A stretch of 64,000 nucleotides of DNA from Chryseobacterium wanjuense (GCF_900111495.1 NZ_FOIU01000002.1:186001-250000), one strand, 5' to 3'; positions 24,077 to 34,387 are shown, counted from the first letter of the stretch. A program made the numbers and translations. Notes: a model not told the origin generated them from the sequence alone.

Positions 24077-25960
24077 TTATCTTGTTAATACATTTAAAAT
24101 CGGCTCTTCTATTGTAGAAACAGACTTCTGAATACTTTCATTAATCTGATCAAAAATAACAATCTCGTTTTTGCCCTTTCTTAACCAAACTCCGGGAATG
24201 TATAAAGTCTGTTGAGGACCAACTCTCCAAAATCTTCCAAGATTTTTACCATTAATGAAAATCAATCCTTTCCCCCAATTCTGCATATCAATGAAAGTGT
24301 CTCCAGTTTCATTTACATCAAATTCTCCACGATAAATTGTCGGTAAGTTTTTCAATTGTTGATAGGCATCAGGATTTATTGGTTTTGTTTTGATAGAAGA
24401 AGCAAAATGATCAGGAAAAGGAAGTTTGGTCATTTCCCACGTCCCATTGATTTCCTTACCGTCAATTTTCACTGGTGAAATAATTCCTTTTGTATTTTGA
24501 TTAATTTGAGCATCATAATTTATCCGTCCCCAATTTTCCACCAAAATTTCTAAGTTGGAATTTTTAGGAATTTCAATTGACATTTCGTAGCTGTTGAAAA
24601 ACCGATTCAGTTCACCCATTTTTTTACCATTGAGATAAACCGTTGCATAATCTCTCAATCCGCTTACATTAAGCTTACCATTGATGGCTTCATCAAAATG
24701 ATGACGGTACAAAACATAGCCATATCCCTGGTTTAATTCTTCAAAAGTTAAAGGCTTTTCTGCTTTTACCGTTTCCTGTGTTTTAGAATAATCAAATAAA
24801 TTATATAGTTTATCAAACTTGATATTTTGTATTGAAATTGTTTTAATCGGCGCTGGTACTTCAGGAAGTTTTTCCTTAGAATACTTTGCCATTACATTAC
24901 GAATCGAATCATATTTTGGTGTTCGCCAACCTGCTTCTGAAATGGGTGCATCGTAATCATAAGATGTAAGATCCGGCTGAATATCGTGTTCTTTATTATA
25001 ATTTGCACCAGAAGTGTAGCCAAAATTTGTTCCGCCGTGAATCATGTAATAATTAAATGAAATTCCATTTTTCAGAAAATTCTCGGTCAGTTGCACTGTT
25101 TCTCTTATTCTTGTTCTTGGAAAACCTTCTCCCCAATGCATTAGCCAGCCCGGATAAAATTCTGCAATCATATAAGGACCTTTATTTTCATGGAATTTGT
25201 TGACAACTGTTTTTAATTTATCAATATTTTTTTCACCATTAGCTGCTGGCAAAGCTCCATCAATATGACCGCTCTCAAAGAAATCTGAAACATCAGAAGT
25301 GTACATCGGAACATTAAAACCTACATCTTTAATTTGCTTGACAATTTTATTAACATAAGATCTATGCAGTTGTTCAGAAATATCTTTTCGTTGAAATGCA
25401 AAAAGTCCAAATTCGTTTTCTGCCTGTACCATGATAATTGGGCCCCCTTTTGTGATTTGCAGATCTTTTACCTGATCATACAATTGAGAAAGATATTGTC
25501 GGTTTCTTTCTAAAAACTGTTCGTTGTCTTCTCTTATTTTTAATCCTTTAATATTTTGAAGCCACCATGGATATCCCCCAAACTCCCATTCTGCACAAAC
25601 ATAAGGACCAGGACGAAGGATGACATACAAACCAACCTCTTCAGCCGTTTTAATGAATTGTCTTAGATCCTTTTGTCCGGACCAATCCCATTTTCCCGGC
25701 GCTTCTTCATGATAGTTCCAAAAGACATAGGTTGCAACAGCATTCAGTCCCATCGCTTTCATCATTAATAAACGATGTTTCCAATATTCTTTAGGAACTC
25801 TGGGATAGTGCATTTCTCCGGAATGGATCTCGATCGATTTCCCATTTAATAGAAACTGACCGTTTTTAATTTCAAAAGATTTTTGGGTGCTTTGGGAAAA
25901 AAAGAATACTCCCCATAATAAAATAAAAAACAGAATAGTTTTTGTTTTTAATTTTTCCAT
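24077..25960 (-). CDS. GH35 beta-galactosidase, exported
   Basis: A 627-residue protein with a signal peptide (about 1-23). The catalytic barrel begins at LNGKSIEIHSGEMHYPRVP; GGPIIMVQAENEFG carries the acid/base Glu183, and GPYMIAEFYPGW the nucleophile Glu267, both in family-standard motifs. Beta-sandwich domains follow, with WGRINYDAQINQ and the GLIFINGKNLGRFW region near the C-terminus. It should release terminal beta-galactosyl residues from glycans in the periplasm or outside. It stands alone, not in a SusCD-type locus. Confidence 0.93.
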   Translation of the reverse strand: MEKLKTKTILFFILLWGVFFFSQSTQKSFEIKNGQFLLNGKSIEIHSGEMHYPRVPKEYWKHRLLMMKAMGLNAVATYVFWNYHEEAPGKWDWSGQKDLRQFIKTAEEVGLYVILRPGPYVCAEWEFGGYPWWLQNIKGLKIREDNEQFLERNRQYLSQLYDQVKDLQITKGGPIIMVQAENEFGLFAFQRKDISEQLHRSYVNKIVKQIKDVGFNVPMYTSDVSDFFESGHIDGALPAANGEKNIDKLKTVVNKFHENKGPYMIAEFYPGWLMHWGEGFPRTRIRETVQLTENFLKNGISFNYYMIHGGTNFGYTSGANYNKEHDIQPDLTSYDYDAPISEAGWRTPKYDSIRNVMAKYSKEKLPEVPAPIKTISIQNIKFDKLYNLFDYSKTQETVKAEKPLTFEELNQGYGYVLYRHHFDEAINGKLNVSGLRDYATVYLNGKKMGELNRFFNSYEMSIEIPKNSNLEILVENWGRINYDAQINQNTKGIISPVKIDGKEINGTWEMTKLPFPDHFASSIKTKPINPDAYQQLKNLPTIYRGEFDVNETGDTFIDMQNWGKGLIFINGKNLGRFWRVGPQQTLYIPGVWLRKGKNEIVIFDQINESIQKSVSTIEEPILNVLTR

Positions 25961-26056
25961 CGTGATTTTTTGTTTTCACTAATTTATAAAATAAAACTAT
26001 ACAATAATGTAACAAAGGAACCAAAGATCATAAATACGAATATTATCCATAAAACA

Positions 26057-26087
26057 AAAAACCGTTCAGAAAATCTGAACGGTTTTT
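26057..26087 (-). terminator. Terminator of the S10-spc-alpha ribosomal operon
   Basis: Perfect stem AAAAACCGTTCAGA / TCTGAACGGTTTTT with a 3-base loop, followed by a U-rich run in minus-strand RNA, 18 bases past the rplQ stop. Confidence 0.92.
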
Positions 26088-26105
26088 ATTTATATCTGAT
26101 GAATA

Positions 26106-26633
26106 TTATTCTTCAGTTTTTTCCTCAGTAGAGTCTGCAGCTTCAGCCTTTGGAGCTTCTGCTTTTTCTTCTACTACAGGAGCTTCAGCAACTACAGTTT
26201 CTGCTTTTTTAGCAGTTGTAGATCTTCTGCTTCTTCTTGTAGCTTTTTTCTCTTCAGCATTAGGATTGTAAAGTTCGTTGAAATCAACTAGCTCGATAAG
26301 AGCCATATCAGCAGCATCACCTGGTCTGAAACCTGTTTTGATGATTCTTGTATAACCACCGTTTCTTTCAGCGATTTTAGGAGCTACTGTTCTGAAAAGC
26401 TCAGTAACTGCCTCTTTACTTTGAAGATATGAAAAAACAATTCTTCTATTGTGTGTAGTATCTTCTTTTGCTTTTGTTAATAGAGGTTCAACATATACTC
26501 TTAAAGCCTTAGCTTTAGCAACAGTAGTGTTGATTCTTTTATGCTCAATTAGAGAACAAGCCATATTAGAAAGTAAAGCACTTCTATGAGAAGCCGTTCT
26601 TCCTAAGTGATTGAATTTTTTACCGTGTCTCAT
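26106..26633 (-). CDS. rplQ: 50S ribosomal protein L17
   Basis: The N-terminal ~120 residues match L17 ([44 protein letters not shown]). At 175 residues it is longer than the common ~120; the added tail is rich in Lys, Ala and Glu ([20 protein letters not shown]) and likely disordered, as in many Bacteroidota. It is last in the operon, 6 bases after rpoA and just before the terminator. Confidence 0.97.
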   Translation of the reverse strand: MRHGKKFNHLGRTASHRSALLSNMACSLIEHKRINTTVAKAKALRVYVEPLLTKAKEDTTHNRRIVFSYLQSKEAVTELFRTVAPKIAERNGGYTRIIKTGFRPGDAADMALIELVDFNELYNPNAEEKKATRRSRRSTTAKKAETVVAEAPVVEEKAEAPKAEAADSTEEKTEE

Positions 26634-26639
26634 TATTAA

Positions 26640-27635
26640 TTATTTATCAGCGTCTAACTTATATTTTGCAACGTCGAAACCGAAGTTAAGACCTTTTGAA
26701 TGCACTAATTCTTCTAGTTCTGTCAAAGATTTTTTACCAAAATTTCTGAATTTCATCAAATCAGACTTACTGTAAGAAACCAATTCTCCAAGAGTTTCTA
26801 CTTCAGCCGCTTTCAGACAGTTTAGGGCTCTTACGGAAAGATCCATATCTGCTAATTTAGATTTAAGTAATTGTCTTGTATGAAGAGTTTCTTCATCGTA
26901 TTGGATAGATGCTTTCACGGCTTCCGTTTCAAGAGTGATTCTCTCATCAGAGAACAACATGAAGTGATAAATTAATATCTTAGAAGCTTCTGTTAAAGCA
27001 TTCTGAGGACTGATAGATCCGTCAGTTTCTATATCTAATACAAGTTTTTCGTAGTCTGTTTTTTGCTCTACACGATAATTTTCAATGCTGTATTGTACTT
27101 TCTTAATTGGCGTGAAAATAGAGTCGATCGCAATAGTACCTACAGGTGCATTGTTTGACTTATTTTGTTCAGAAGGTACATACCCTCTTCCTTTTTCTAT
27201 GTTGAAAGTAATTTCGAAAGTTACATCACTGTTTAGGTTGCAGATCACAAGATCCGGGTTCAGCACCTCGAATCCGTTGATAGACTTCCCTAAATCTCCA
27301 GCAGTAATAACCGTTTGACCCGAAACCTTGGCAACAACCTGCTCATTAGCCTGGTTTTCTGCCGTAGCCTTTAATCTAACCTGCTTAAGGTTAAGAATAA
27401 TTTCGGTAACATCTTCGATTACTCCTGGAATAGTTGAAAATTCGTGCTCTACACCTTCTATTTTGATAGATGAAATAGCATAACCTTCCAGAGAAGAAAG
27501 CAACACTCTTCTCAAAGCATTACCGATTGTAAGCCCGAAACCTGGTTCTAGTGGTCTGAATTCAAATTGACCTCTAAATTCATCAGAGTTAAGTAAAATT
27601 ACTTTATCGGGTTTTATGAATTGTAAAATTGCCAT
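26640..27635 (-). CDS. rpoA: RNA polymerase alpha subunit
   Basis: A 331-residue subunit that dimerises to nucleate RNA polymerase assembly. The N-terminal domain ([28 protein letters not shown]) is the dimerisation and beta/beta' contact region, up to about residue 230. The C-terminal domain has the helix-hairpin-helix pair ([33 protein letters not shown]) that contacts upstream DNA and activators. Standard length, with a 33-base gap after rpsD. Confidence 0.98.
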   Translation of the reverse strand: MAILQFIKPDKVILLNSDEFRGQFEFRPLEPGFGLTIGNALRRVLLSSLEGYAISSIKIEGVEHEFSTIPGVIEDVTEIILNLKQVRLKATAENQANEQVVAKVSGQTVITAGDLGKSINGFEVLNPDLVICNLNSDVTFEITFNIEKGRGYVPSEQNKSNNAPVGTIAIDSIFTPIKKVQYSIENYRVEQKTDYEKLVLDIETDGSISPQNALTEASKILIYHFMLFSDERITLETEAVKASIQYDEETLHTRQLLKSKLADMDLSVRALNCLKAAEVETLGELVSYSKSDLMKFRNFGKKSLTELEELVHSKGLNFGFDVAKYKLDADK

Positions 27636-27668
27636 ATTATTGGGTTGAGCAAAAATTTGATTAAAAAA

Positions 27669-28277
27669 TTATTTAGAGTAAAGTTCGACGATAAGCTGTT
27701 CCTTGATGTCTTCCGGAATTTGGATTCTTTCAGGAGCAGAAACGAAAGTACCTTCTTTCTTCTCATCGTTGAATTGTAACCACTCATAATTTGCTTTAGA
27801 AGCTAATGCGTTTGTAACAACTTCAAGAGACTTAGATTTTTCTCTTACAGCGATTACATCACCAGCTTTTAGCAAATAAGATGGAATATTTACTAGTTCT
27901 CCGTTCACAGTGATGTGTCTGTGAGAAACCAATTGTCTAGCAGCAGATCTTGTTTTAGCAAAACCGAATCTGTACACTACGTTATCCAATCTAGATTCGC
28001 AAAGTTGTAATAGAACTTCCCCTGTTACACCTTTACTTCTGTGTGCTTTATCGAATAAGTTAGCAAACTGTCTTTCTAAAATACCATAAGTATATTTAGC
28101 TTTTTGCTTCTCAGCCAACTGAACTGCGTATTCAGATTTTTTAGCACCTCTTCTCTTGTTAGGACCGTGTTGTCCTGGCGGTTGGTTTTTTCTTTTCTCG
28201 AAGTTTTTGTCATCTCCGTAGATTGCAGCACCAAACTTTCTAGCAATCTTAGTCTTAGGTCCAATATATCTTGCCAT
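27669..28277 (-). CDS. rpsD: 30S ribosomal protein S4
   Basis: A 202-residue primary 16S rRNA-binding protein. [16 protein letters not shown] opens it, and the S4 RNA-binding domain lies at [20 protein letters not shown] and HRHITVNG. The N-terminal zinc cysteines of some S4 proteins are missing, so this is the zinc-free form. In many bacteria S4 represses the alpha operon by binding the leader; no such site was identified here. Confidence 0.98.
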   Translation of the reverse strand: MARYIGPKTKIARKFGAAIYGDDKNFEKRKNQPPGQHGPNKRRGAKKSEYAVQLAEKQKAKYTYGILERQFANLFDKAHRSKGVTGEVLLQLCESRLDNVVYRFGFAKTRSAARQLVSHRHITVNGELVNIPSYLLKAGDVIAVREKSKSLEVVTNALASKANYEWLQFNDEKKEGTFVSAPERIQIPEDIKEQLIVELYSK

Positions 28278-28296
28278 AATGGGTAAATTCTAAAAA

Positions 28297-28686
28297 TTAA
28301 ACTCTTCTTCTTTTTGGTGGTCTACATCCATTGTGTGGCATAGGAGTCACATCAATGATTTCGCTAACTTCAATTCCTGAATTGTGAATAGATCTGATAG
28401 CAGATTCTCTACCTGCACCAGGTCCTTTTACAAACACCTTTACTCTTCTTAGTCCAGCTTCGTGAGCTACAGCAGAGCAATTTTCAGCTGCCATTTGAGC
28501 AGCAAATGGAGTATTCTTTTTAGAACCTCTGAAGCCCATTTTACCAGCAGAAGCCCAAGAGATAACCTCTCCGTTTTTATTTGTTAAAGAAATGATGATG
28601 TTATTGAAAGAAGCTTGAATATGCGCTTCACCAATAGCTTCAACTTTTACTTTTCTTTTCTTAACTACTTTAGTTTGTTTTGCCAT
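28297..28686 (-). CDS. rpsK: 30S ribosomal protein S11
   Basis: A 129-residue protein of the 30S platform. [30 protein letters not shown] and the C-terminal [18 protein letters not shown] are diagnostic. The N-terminal [13 protein letters not shown] is basic and short. It lies 12 bases after rpsM and 19 before rpsD. Confidence 0.98.
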   Translation of the reverse strand: MAKQTKVVKKRKVKVEAIGEAHIQASFNNIIISLTNKNGEVISWASAGKMGFRGSKKNTPFAAQMAAENCSAVAHEAGLRRVKVFVKGPGAGRESAIRSIHNSGIEVSEIIDVTPMPHNGCRPPKRRRV

Positions 28687-28698
28687 AATTCCTAACGA

Positions 28699-29076
28699 TT
28701 ATTTACTAGCTTTTTTCTTGTTAGCAACAGTTTTTCTCTTTCCTTTACGGGTTCTCGAGTTGTTTTTCGTTCTCTGGCCTCTTAAAGGTAATCCTAGTCT
28801 GTGACGTATTCCTCGTTGGCATCCTATGTCCATCAATCTCTTGATGTTCAATTGCACTTCAGATCTTAATTCTCCTTCTACTTTTACGTTTTCAGAGATA
28901 TATGTTCTGATTGCAGCCAATTCATCGTCATTCCATTCGTTGACTTTCTTATCTTCGCTGATACCGGCAGCCTTAAGGATTTCTGAAGAAGTACTTCTTC
29001 CGATTCCGTAGATGTAAGTTAAACCGATAACGCCTCTTTTGTTTTTTGGTAAATCAATACCTGCAATTCTCGCCAT
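28699..29076 (-). CDS. rpsM: 30S ribosomal protein S13
   Basis: A 125-residue protein of the 30S head that contacts the P-site tRNA and the 50S subunit. [20 protein letters not shown], a GIG hairpin motif and the [19 protein letters not shown] tail are typical. The terminal Lys-rich tail is slightly longer than in E. coli. Confidence 0.98.
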   Translation of the reverse strand: MARIAGIDLPKNKRGVIGLTYIYGIGRSTSSEILKAAGISEDKKVNEWNDDELAAIRTYISENVKVEGELRSEVQLNIKRLMDIGCQRGIRHRLGLPLRGQRTKNNSRTRKGKRKTVANKKKASK

Positions 29077-29085
29077 AATTTAATG

Positions 29086-29202
29086 TTAGCCTTGTCTTTG
29101 TTTAAATTTTGGGTTCTTCTTGTTGATTACAAACAGTACACCTTTTCTGCGTACGATTTTGCACTCAGCACTTCTTTTTTTAATTGATGCTCTAACTTTC
29201 AT
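29086..29202 (-). CDS. rpmJ: 50S ribosomal protein L36, zinc-free form
   Basis: A 38-codon gene, short enough to be skipped by size-limited callers. It begins [20 protein letters not shown] and ends NPKFKQRQG. Of the four zinc ligands of classical L36 (three Cys and a His) only one Cys remains, so this is the C-minus form usual in Bacteroidota. It lies 9 bases before rpsM. A strong hairpin fills the gap to infA. Confidence 0.95.
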   Translation of the reverse strand: MKVRASIKKRSAECKIVRRKGVLFVINKKNPKFKQRQG

Positions 29203-29229
29203 TTTGATAGTATTTATTTTTCAACAATA

Positions 29230-29258
29230 GCCAAATGGAACGCATCGCTCCATTTGGC
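29230..29258 (-). promoter_or_regulatory. Intercistronic hairpin between infA and rpmJ
   Basis: Perfect 10-bp arms GCCAAATGGA / TCCATTTGGC with a 9-base loop, extended by partly paired AACAAT / ATTGTT flanks. No U-run follows, so it is not a classic terminator; an RNA-processing or regulatory role fits better. Confidence 0.7.
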
Positions 29259-29266
29259 AGATTGTT

Positions 29267-29482
29267 TTAATATCTAAATGTAATTCTCCCTTTTGTCAAA
29301 TCATAGGGAGACATTTCTAATTTTACCTTGTCTCCAGGTAAAAGTTTAATATAATGCATTCTCATTTTCCCTGAAATATGTGCAATAAGGACATGCCCAT
29401 TTTCCAGTTCTACACGGAACATGGCGTTCGAAAGTGCTTCCACGATCACGCCATCTTGTTCAATATGTTTTTGTTTCGCCAT
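29267..29482 (-). CDS. infA: Translation initiation factor IF-1
   Basis: A 71-residue OB-fold factor that binds the 30S A site and aids initiation. [38 protein letters not shown] and [18 protein letters not shown] are standard. It is 3 bases after secY; the usual Bacteroidota map gene between them is not present here. Confidence 0.97.
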   Translation of the reverse strand: MAKQKHIEQDGVIVEALSNAMFRVELENGHVLIAHISGKMRMHYIKLLPGDKVKLEMSPYDLTKGRITFRY

Positions 29483-29485
29483 AAA

Positions 29486-30865
29486 TTAATATCCAGTCGT
29501 TCTTGATAATTTAGACTGCATTAAGCCATCATAGTGATGGTTCAGCAGATATGTATTAATCTGTTGAACAGTATCTAAAATTACTCCAACCATAATCAAT
29601 AGTGATGTTCCCCCGAAAAATAGGGCGAACGCATCTGTCTGAACAAAGCTTCCGTGTACTATTGCCGGAAGGACTGCAAAGATAGATAAAAAAATTGCAC
29701 CAGGCAAGGTAATTTTTGATAAAATATCATCTAAATAATCAGCGGTCTCTTTTCCGGGTCTTACCTTCGGTACTAAACCTCCATTTCTCTTCAAATCATC
29801 AGCCATTTGGTTTACCGGAATTGTGATCGCAGTATAGAAGAATGAGAAAATAATAATTAATAGCGCAAACAATACATTGTATTGCCAGCTAAAAACATTC
29901 TTGAAACCTGCAAGAAAAGTATTAGACTCATCTACTTTCGTTAATAAACCTGGTACGAACATCAATGCCTGAGCAAAAATGATCGGCATTACACCGGCAG
30001 CATTAACTTTCAATGGAATCCATTGTCTTGCTCCTTGCATAAGATTTCTATTTACACCTCCTCTTGCTTGAGCTCTGCTTACATATTGAATTGGAATTTT
30101 TCTAACAGCAACTGATAAAATCACTGCTAAAAGAACAACCAACATCCAGAACAATACTTCAATAAGGATCATGATAGATCCCATTCCTCCTTTTCCGTTC
30201 TGCACAGCCATTTCCTGTACGAATGCTTCCGGTAGTCTTGAAAGAATCCCCACCATAATAAGGATGGAGATACCGTTTCCGATACCTTTGTCGGTGATTT
30301 TCTCACCCAACCACATTGCGAATACTGAACCGGCAACCAAAATAACGATACTTGGTAACCAGAACATGATAGAATTTGGTTCTACATAATATGCAGACTG
30401 GAACTGAGCATATGGTAAGAATAATTGAGTAATAGAAGTTAAATAAGAAGGTGCCTGCACTAGACAAACTCCGATAGTTAACCATCTTGTAATTTGGTTC
30501 AATGTATTTCTACCTGACTCTCCATCTTTCTGAAGTTTCTGAAGATAAGGAATAGCCATCCCCATCAACTGAACAATAATAGAAGCAGAAATATAAGGCA
30601 TGATTCCTAACGCCATCACGGAAGCGTGGCTGAAAGCTCCTCCCGTAAATGACGAAAGCAAGCCAAGAAGACCTGCTCCTTGCTTGTTTCCGCCTTGATT
30701 TTTATAATGCTCTAAGAGATCTCCTACTTCCGCAAGGTTGATTGCAGGCAGAGAGATATAAGATGCGAATCTATACACAAGGATAATACCTAAAGTGAAG
30801 ATAATTTTATCTCTAAGTTCCTTTAAGCTCCAAATATTTTTTAAGGTTTGTATAAATTCTTTCAT
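29486..30865 (-). CDS. secY: Protein translocase subunit SecY
   Basis: A 459-residue channel subunit of the SecYEG translocon in the inner membrane, with about ten spans. Conserved parts include LVYRFASYISLPAI near the start, the plug-region GAFSHASVMALGIMPYISAS, GIGNGISILIMVGI and a late cytosolic loop with RPGKETADYL. It lies 9 bases after rplO, as in spc operons generally. Confidence 0.98.
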   Translation of the reverse strand: MKEFIQTLKNIWSLKELRDKIIFTLGIILVYRFASYISLPAINLAEVGDLLEHYKNQGGNKQGAGLLGLLSSFTGGAFSHASVMALGIMPYISASIIVQLMGMAIPYLQKLQKDGESGRNTLNQITRWLTIGVCLVQAPSYLTSITQLFLPYAQFQSAYYVEPNSIMFWLPSIVILVAGSVFAMWLGEKITDKGIGNGISILIMVGILSRLPEAFVQEMAVQNGKGGMGSIMILIEVLFWMLVVLLAVILSVAVRKIPIQYVSRAQARGGVNRNLMQGARQWIPLKVNAAGVMPIIFAQALMFVPGLLTKVDESNTFLAGFKNVFSWQYNVLFALLIIIFSFFYTAITIPVNQMADDLKRNGGLVPKVRPGKETADYLDDILSKITLPGAIFLSIFAVLPAIVHGSFVQTDAFALFFGGTSLLIMVGVILDTVQQINTYLLNHHYDGLMQSKLSRTTGY

Positions 30866-30874
30866 TAGTTACTA

Positions 30875-31324
30875 TTATAAGGTAATTGCTTTTCCACCTG
30901 CCTTAGTGATAAGTTCTTCGGCAGATTTAGTGAATTTGTCAGCTGAGATAGAAACCGCAGATTTCAATTCTCCTCTACCCATAATTTTCACTAATTCGTT
31001 TTTAGAAGCTAAACCGTTTGCTATCAAAACTTCTTTCGTGATCTCACCTGTAATAGATTTGTTCTCGATTAAAGTCTGGATAGAATCTAGGTTGATCGCT
31101 CTAAACTCTTTTCTGTTTACGTTTTTGAATCCGAATTTAGGTAATCTTCTTTGTAAAGGCATCTGACCTCCTTCAAAACCGATCTTCTGAGAATAACCGG
31201 CTCTTGCTTTCTGTCCTTTATGTCCTTTTGTAGCAGTACCTCCTTTTCCACTACCTTGTCCTCTACCAATTCTTTTTGAATTGAAAGTAGATCCTGCAGC
31301 AGGTTTTATGTTATTTAAATTCAT
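30875..31324 (-). CDS. rplO: 50S ribosomal protein L15
   Basis: A 149-residue late-assembly 50S protein. RIGRGQGSGKGGTATKGHKG is the Gly-rich rRNA-binding segment, GFEGGQMPLQRRLPKFGF the central signature and KFTKSAEELITKAGGKA the C-terminal domain. Standard length and position before secY. Confidence 0.98.
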   Translation of the reverse strand: MNLNNIKPAAGSTFNSKRIGRGQGSGKGGTATKGHKGQKARAGYSQKIGFEGGQMPLQRRLPKFGFKNVNRKEFRAINLDSIQTLIENKSITGEITKEVLIANGLASKNELVKIMGRGELKSAVSISADKFTKSAEELITKAGGKAITL

Positions 31325-31345
31325 TTTAATTTCTTTTGTTAAAAA

Positions 31346-31522
31346 TTATTTTTGAACTTCAAGTAAATGACTAACTGCAGCTATCATTCCTAAGATAGAA
31401 GGAGTAGCTTCGTGTTCTACAACTTGGTGAAGTTTCTTAAATCCTAATGCTTCAAGCGTTCTCTTTTGGGTTTTTGTTCTACCAATAGCGCTTCTTACTT
31501 GCTTTACTTTGATTGTTGCCAT
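31346..31522 (-). CDS. rpmD: 50S ribosomal protein L30
   Basis: A 58-codon gene, easily missed by size cut-offs. The product starts MATIKVKQVRSAIGRTKTQK and continues LEALGFKKLHQVVEHE, the typical short bacterial L30. It lies 11 bases after rpsE and 21 before rplO, its expected slot in the spc operon. Confidence 0.95.
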   Translation of the reverse strand: MATIKVKQVRSAIGRTKTQKRTLEALGFKKLHQVVEHEATPSILGMIAAVSHLLEVQK

Positions 31523-31533
31523 TGTTTTAAATA

Positions 31534-32055
31534 TTAACCGTTAAACACTTTAGTTAAAGAAACTCCTCTCATTCTAGCAATTTCTTCAGGTCTTCTGATA
31601 TCCAATAACGCTTTGAAAGTAGCTTTCACCACGTTGTGCGGGTTTGAAGATCCTTTAGATTTTGATAGGATATCGTGAATACCAGCAGACTCAAGTACCG
31701 CTCTTACCGCACCTCCGGCGATAAGTCCTGTACCGTGAGAAGCAGGTCTTAAGAAGATATCTGCACCACCGTATCTAGCAGTAGTCTGGTGAGGAATTGT
31801 GTGGTTCATTACAGGAACTTTCACAAGGTTTTTCTTAGCGTCTTCAACTGCCTTAGCAATTGCAGAAGCAACCTCTTTAGATTTTCCTAATCCGTAACCG
31901 ATAACTCCATCCTCGTTACCTACAACTACGATAGCAGAGAATCCGAAAGCTCTACCTCCTTTAGTTACTTTTGTTACTCTGTTAACAGCTACGAGACGAT
32001 CTTTAAGTTCTAATCCTCCCGGTTTTACTCTTTCTATATTATCTAGTCCTAACAT
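31534..32055 (-). CDS. rpsE: 30S ribosomal protein S5
   Basis: A 173-residue protein at the mRNA entry and decoding region. [19 protein letters not shown] starts the double-stranded RNA-binding-like domain; [19 protein letters not shown] and [20 protein letters not shown] mark the C-terminal domain. [12 protein letters not shown] loop without changes suggests wild-type fidelity. Confidence 0.98.
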   Translation of the reverse strand: MLGLDNIERVKPGGLELKDRLVAVNRVTKVTKGGRAFGFSAIVVVGNEDGVIGYGLGKSKEVASAIAKAVEDAKKNLVKVPVMNHTIPHQTTARYGGADIFLRPASHGTGLIAGGAVRAVLESAGIHDILSKSKGSSNPHNVVKATFKALLDIRRPEEIARMRGVSLTKVFNG

Positions 32056-32075
32056 ATTTTCCGAAATTTTAATGA

Positions 32076-32429
32076 TTAGAATTTAAGTCCTCCTTCTCTC
32101 GCACCATCAGCCAAAGCTTTCACTCTTCCGTGATATACGAATCCGTTTCTATCAAATACAATATTTTCGATTCCTGCAGCTTTCGCTTTAGCAGCAATAG
32201 CTTTACCTACAGCAGCAGAAACTTCTGTCTTAGTGCCGTTAGCATCAACACCCTTCTCTCTTGAAGAAGCTGAAGCTAAAGTTTTTCCACTTTTATCGTC
32301 GATTAACTGAGCGTAAATTTCCTTATTACTTTTATATACAGATAATCTTGGCAATTCAGAAGATCCAGAGATTTTTCCTCTTACTCTTCTTTTGATTCTT
32401 ATTCTTTTTTCTAATTTACTTAATGCCAT
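32076..32429 (-). CDS. rplR: 50S ribosomal protein L18
   Basis: A 117-residue 5S rRNA-binding protein. The basic N-terminus ([18 protein letters not shown]), [17 protein letters not shown] and the C-terminal [20 protein letters not shown] are diagnostic. Confidence 0.98.
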   Translation of the reverse strand: MALSKLEKRIRIKRRVRGKISGSSELPRLSVYKSNKEIYAQLIDDKSGKTLASASSREKGVDANGTKTEVSAAVGKAIAAKAKAAGIENIVFDRNGFVYHGRVKALADGAREGGLKF

Positions 32430-32443
32430 TTTCTTATAATTTA

Positions 32444-32989
32444 TTAAGCAGATTTACCAGCTTTACGTCTAACATTTTCTCCTACGAATCTTACACCTTT
32501 TCCTTTATATGGCTCAGGCTTTCTGAAAGAACGGATCTTTGCAGTAACCATTCCTAGAAGTTGCTTGTCATGAGACGTTAAAGTAATAATTGGGTTTTTA
32601 CCTTTTTCAGTCAATGTATCAACTTTTACTTCGCTTGGAAGTTCTAATACGATACCGTGAGAGAATCCTAAAGCTAACTCAAGTTTTTGACCTGAGTGAG
32701 AAGCTCTGTATCCTACCCCTACTAATTCTAGTTTCTTTTCGAAACCTTCTGATACACCTACGATCATGTTGGCGATCAACGCTCTGTATAAACCGTGAAG
32801 CGCTTTGTGTTGTTTAGAATCAGATGGTCTGTTTACATTCAGTTCACCATCTTTTTGTTCTAAAGTAATTCCTGCTGTAAGTTCCTGAGAAAGTTCTCCT
32901 TTAGGTCCTTTTGCAGTTACTACACCGTTGTTTTCAGTGATTGTAACTCCTGCTGGAATTGTTATAATTGCTTTACCAATTCTTGACAT
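32444..32989 (-). CDS. rplF: 50S ribosomal protein L6
   Basis: A 181-residue two-domain protein near the factor-binding region. [36 protein letters not shown] in the first domain and [21 protein letters not shown] at the C-terminus match the family. Length is standard. Confidence 0.98.
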   Translation of the reverse strand: MSRIGKAIITIPAGVTITENNGVVTAKGPKGELSQELTAGITLEQKDGELNVNRPSDSKQHKALHGLYRALIANMIVGVSEGFEKKLELVGVGYRASHSGQKLELALGFSHGIVLELPSEVKVDTLTEKGKNPIITLTSHDKQLLGMVTAKIRSFRKPEPYKGKGVRFVGENVRRKAGKSA

Positions 32990-33006
32990 TTTCCTTTGAT
33001 TAAAAA

Positions 33007-33405
33007 TTAATAAACATAGCAGATTACTTCACCGCCTACTTTCTCTTCTCTAGCTTTCTTGTCAGTCATTACTCCTCTAGAAGTAGAGATGATAGAAATA
33101 CCCAAACCGTTTAGTACTCTTGGAAGTTCTCCTGAACCTTTGTACTGTCTTAGACCTGGTCTTGAAGCTCTTTGAATAGACTTAATAGCAGGTTTGTTGG
33201 TTTGCTTATCGTACTTTAAAGCGATTTTGATTGTACCTTGAACAGCGCTATCTTCAAACTTGTAGTTTAAGATATACCCTTGATCAAATAAAATCTTAGT
33301 AATCTCCTTTTTGATTTTCGATGCAGGAATTTCCACCACTTTGTGGCCTGCGCTTTGTGCGTTCCTTACTCTTGTTAGGAAATCTGAAATTGGATCTGTT
33401 ACCAT
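33007..33405 (-). CDS. rpsH: 30S ribosomal protein S8
   Basis: A 132-residue primary 16S rRNA-binder. TDPISDFLTRVRNAQSAGH at the start and GLGISIISTSRGVMTDKKAR near the end are typical. In E. coli S8 controls the spc operon by binding its mRNA. Here the gene is preceded by an unusual 144-base spacer with a perfect 12-bp hairpin, which is a candidate control site. Confidence 0.98.
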   Translation of the reverse strand: MVTDPISDFLTRVRNAQSAGHKVVEIPASKIKKEITKILFDQGYILNYKFEDSAVQGTIKIALKYDKQTNKPAIKSIQRASRPGLRQYKGSGELPRVLNGLGISIISTSRGVMTDKKAREEKVGGEVICYVY

Positions 33406-33463
33406 TTTTCTTTTTTAAAATTATTGGTTAAAGACAATCAGTATTGCAAAGACTTGAAGAGTA

Positions 33464-33502
33464 AAATATCAGACTTCAGAATTTCTTGGGTCTGATATTT
33501 TT
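33464..33502 (-). promoter_or_regulatory. Hairpin in the long rpsN-rpsH spacer
   Basis: Perfect 12-bp arms AAAATATCAGAC / GTCTGATATTTT with a 15-base loop, in a 144-base gap where most other gaps are 2-33 bases. It may be an attenuator, an S8 target or a processing site. A weak U-run follows. Confidence 0.65.
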
Positions 33503-33549
33503 ATCTTTAGTATCTGAACAACTTAATTGTCCGGATTAATTATTAATTG

Positions 33550-33819
33550 TTACCAACTAGCTTTTTTCACTCCCGGGATAAGACCGTTGTTTGCCATTTC
33601 TCTGAAAGTTACTCTGGAAATACCGAACGTTCTCATGTATCCTCTTGGTCTACCTGTCAGTTTACATCTGTTGTGTAATCTTACAGGAGAAGCGTTTTTT
33701 GGAAGTTTTTGTAGTCCTTCGTAATCACCTGCTTCTTTAAGAGCTTTTCTTTTGTCAGCGTATTTAGCAACTAGTGCTTCTCTTTTGCGCTCACGCGCTT
33801 TCATTGATTCTTTAGCCAT
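33550..33819 (-). CDS. rpsN: 30S ribosomal protein S14, zinc-free long form
   Basis: An 89-residue protein of the 30S head. [39 protein letters not shown] and [18 protein letters not shown] identify it. Only one Cys is present, so this is the zinc-independent long type rather than the short CxxC form. Confidence 0.97.
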   Translation of the reverse strand: MAKESMKARERKREALVAKYADKRKALKEAGDYEGLQKLPKNASPVRLHNRCKLTGRPRGYMRTFGISRVTFREMANNGLIPGVKKASW

Positions 33820-33822
33820 TTC

Positions 33823-34374
33823 TTAGTTCTTTTTAAATGGTAAACCGAAGTGAGTTAATAATGCTTTAGCTTCTTTATCTGTTTTCGCAGTTGTAACGAA
33901 AGTGATGTCCATCCCTTGGATTTTTTTCACCTTGTCGATTACGATCTCAGGGAAGATAATTTGCTCAGTAATACCTAAGTTATAATTACCTCTACCATCG
34001 AAACCATCAGCCTTGATACCAGAGAAATCTCTGATACGTGGCAATGCAGAAGCAGTAAGTCTGTCTAAGAATTCATACATTTTGTTTGCTCTTAGTGTAA
34101 CTTTAGCACCTACCGGCATTCCTTTTCTTAGTTTGAAAGCAGCTTCGTCTTTCTTAGAGATCGTACCTACAGCTTTCTGACCAGTGATGTTCGTTAATTC
34201 TTCAACAGCATAATCGATGATTTTTTTGTCTGCAGTAGCATCTCCTAAACCTTGAGATAAGATGATTTTCTCTAATCTAGGTACTTGCATTACCGACTTG
34301 TATCCGAATTCTTCCATCATTGCAGGAACAATCGTTTCTTTATATGCTTTTTTGGGTCTTGCTATATATTCCAT
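33823..34374 (-). CDS. rplE: 50S ribosomal protein L5
   Basis: A 183-residue 5S rRNA and P-site tRNA contact protein. [56 protein letters not shown] and [20 protein letters not shown] are all standard. It lies 13 bases after rplX and 3 before rpsN. Confidence 0.98.
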   Translation of the reverse strand: MEYIARPKKAYKETIVPAMMEEFGYKSVMQVPRLEKIILSQGLGDATADKKIIDYAVEELTNITGQKAVGTISKKDEAAFKLRKGMPVGAKVTLRANKMYEFLDRLTASALPRIRDFSGIKADGFDGRGNYNLGITEQIIFPEIVIDKVKKIQGMDITFVTTAKTDKEAKALLTHFGLPFKKN

Positions 34375-34387
34375 GTGTTATTTAAAA

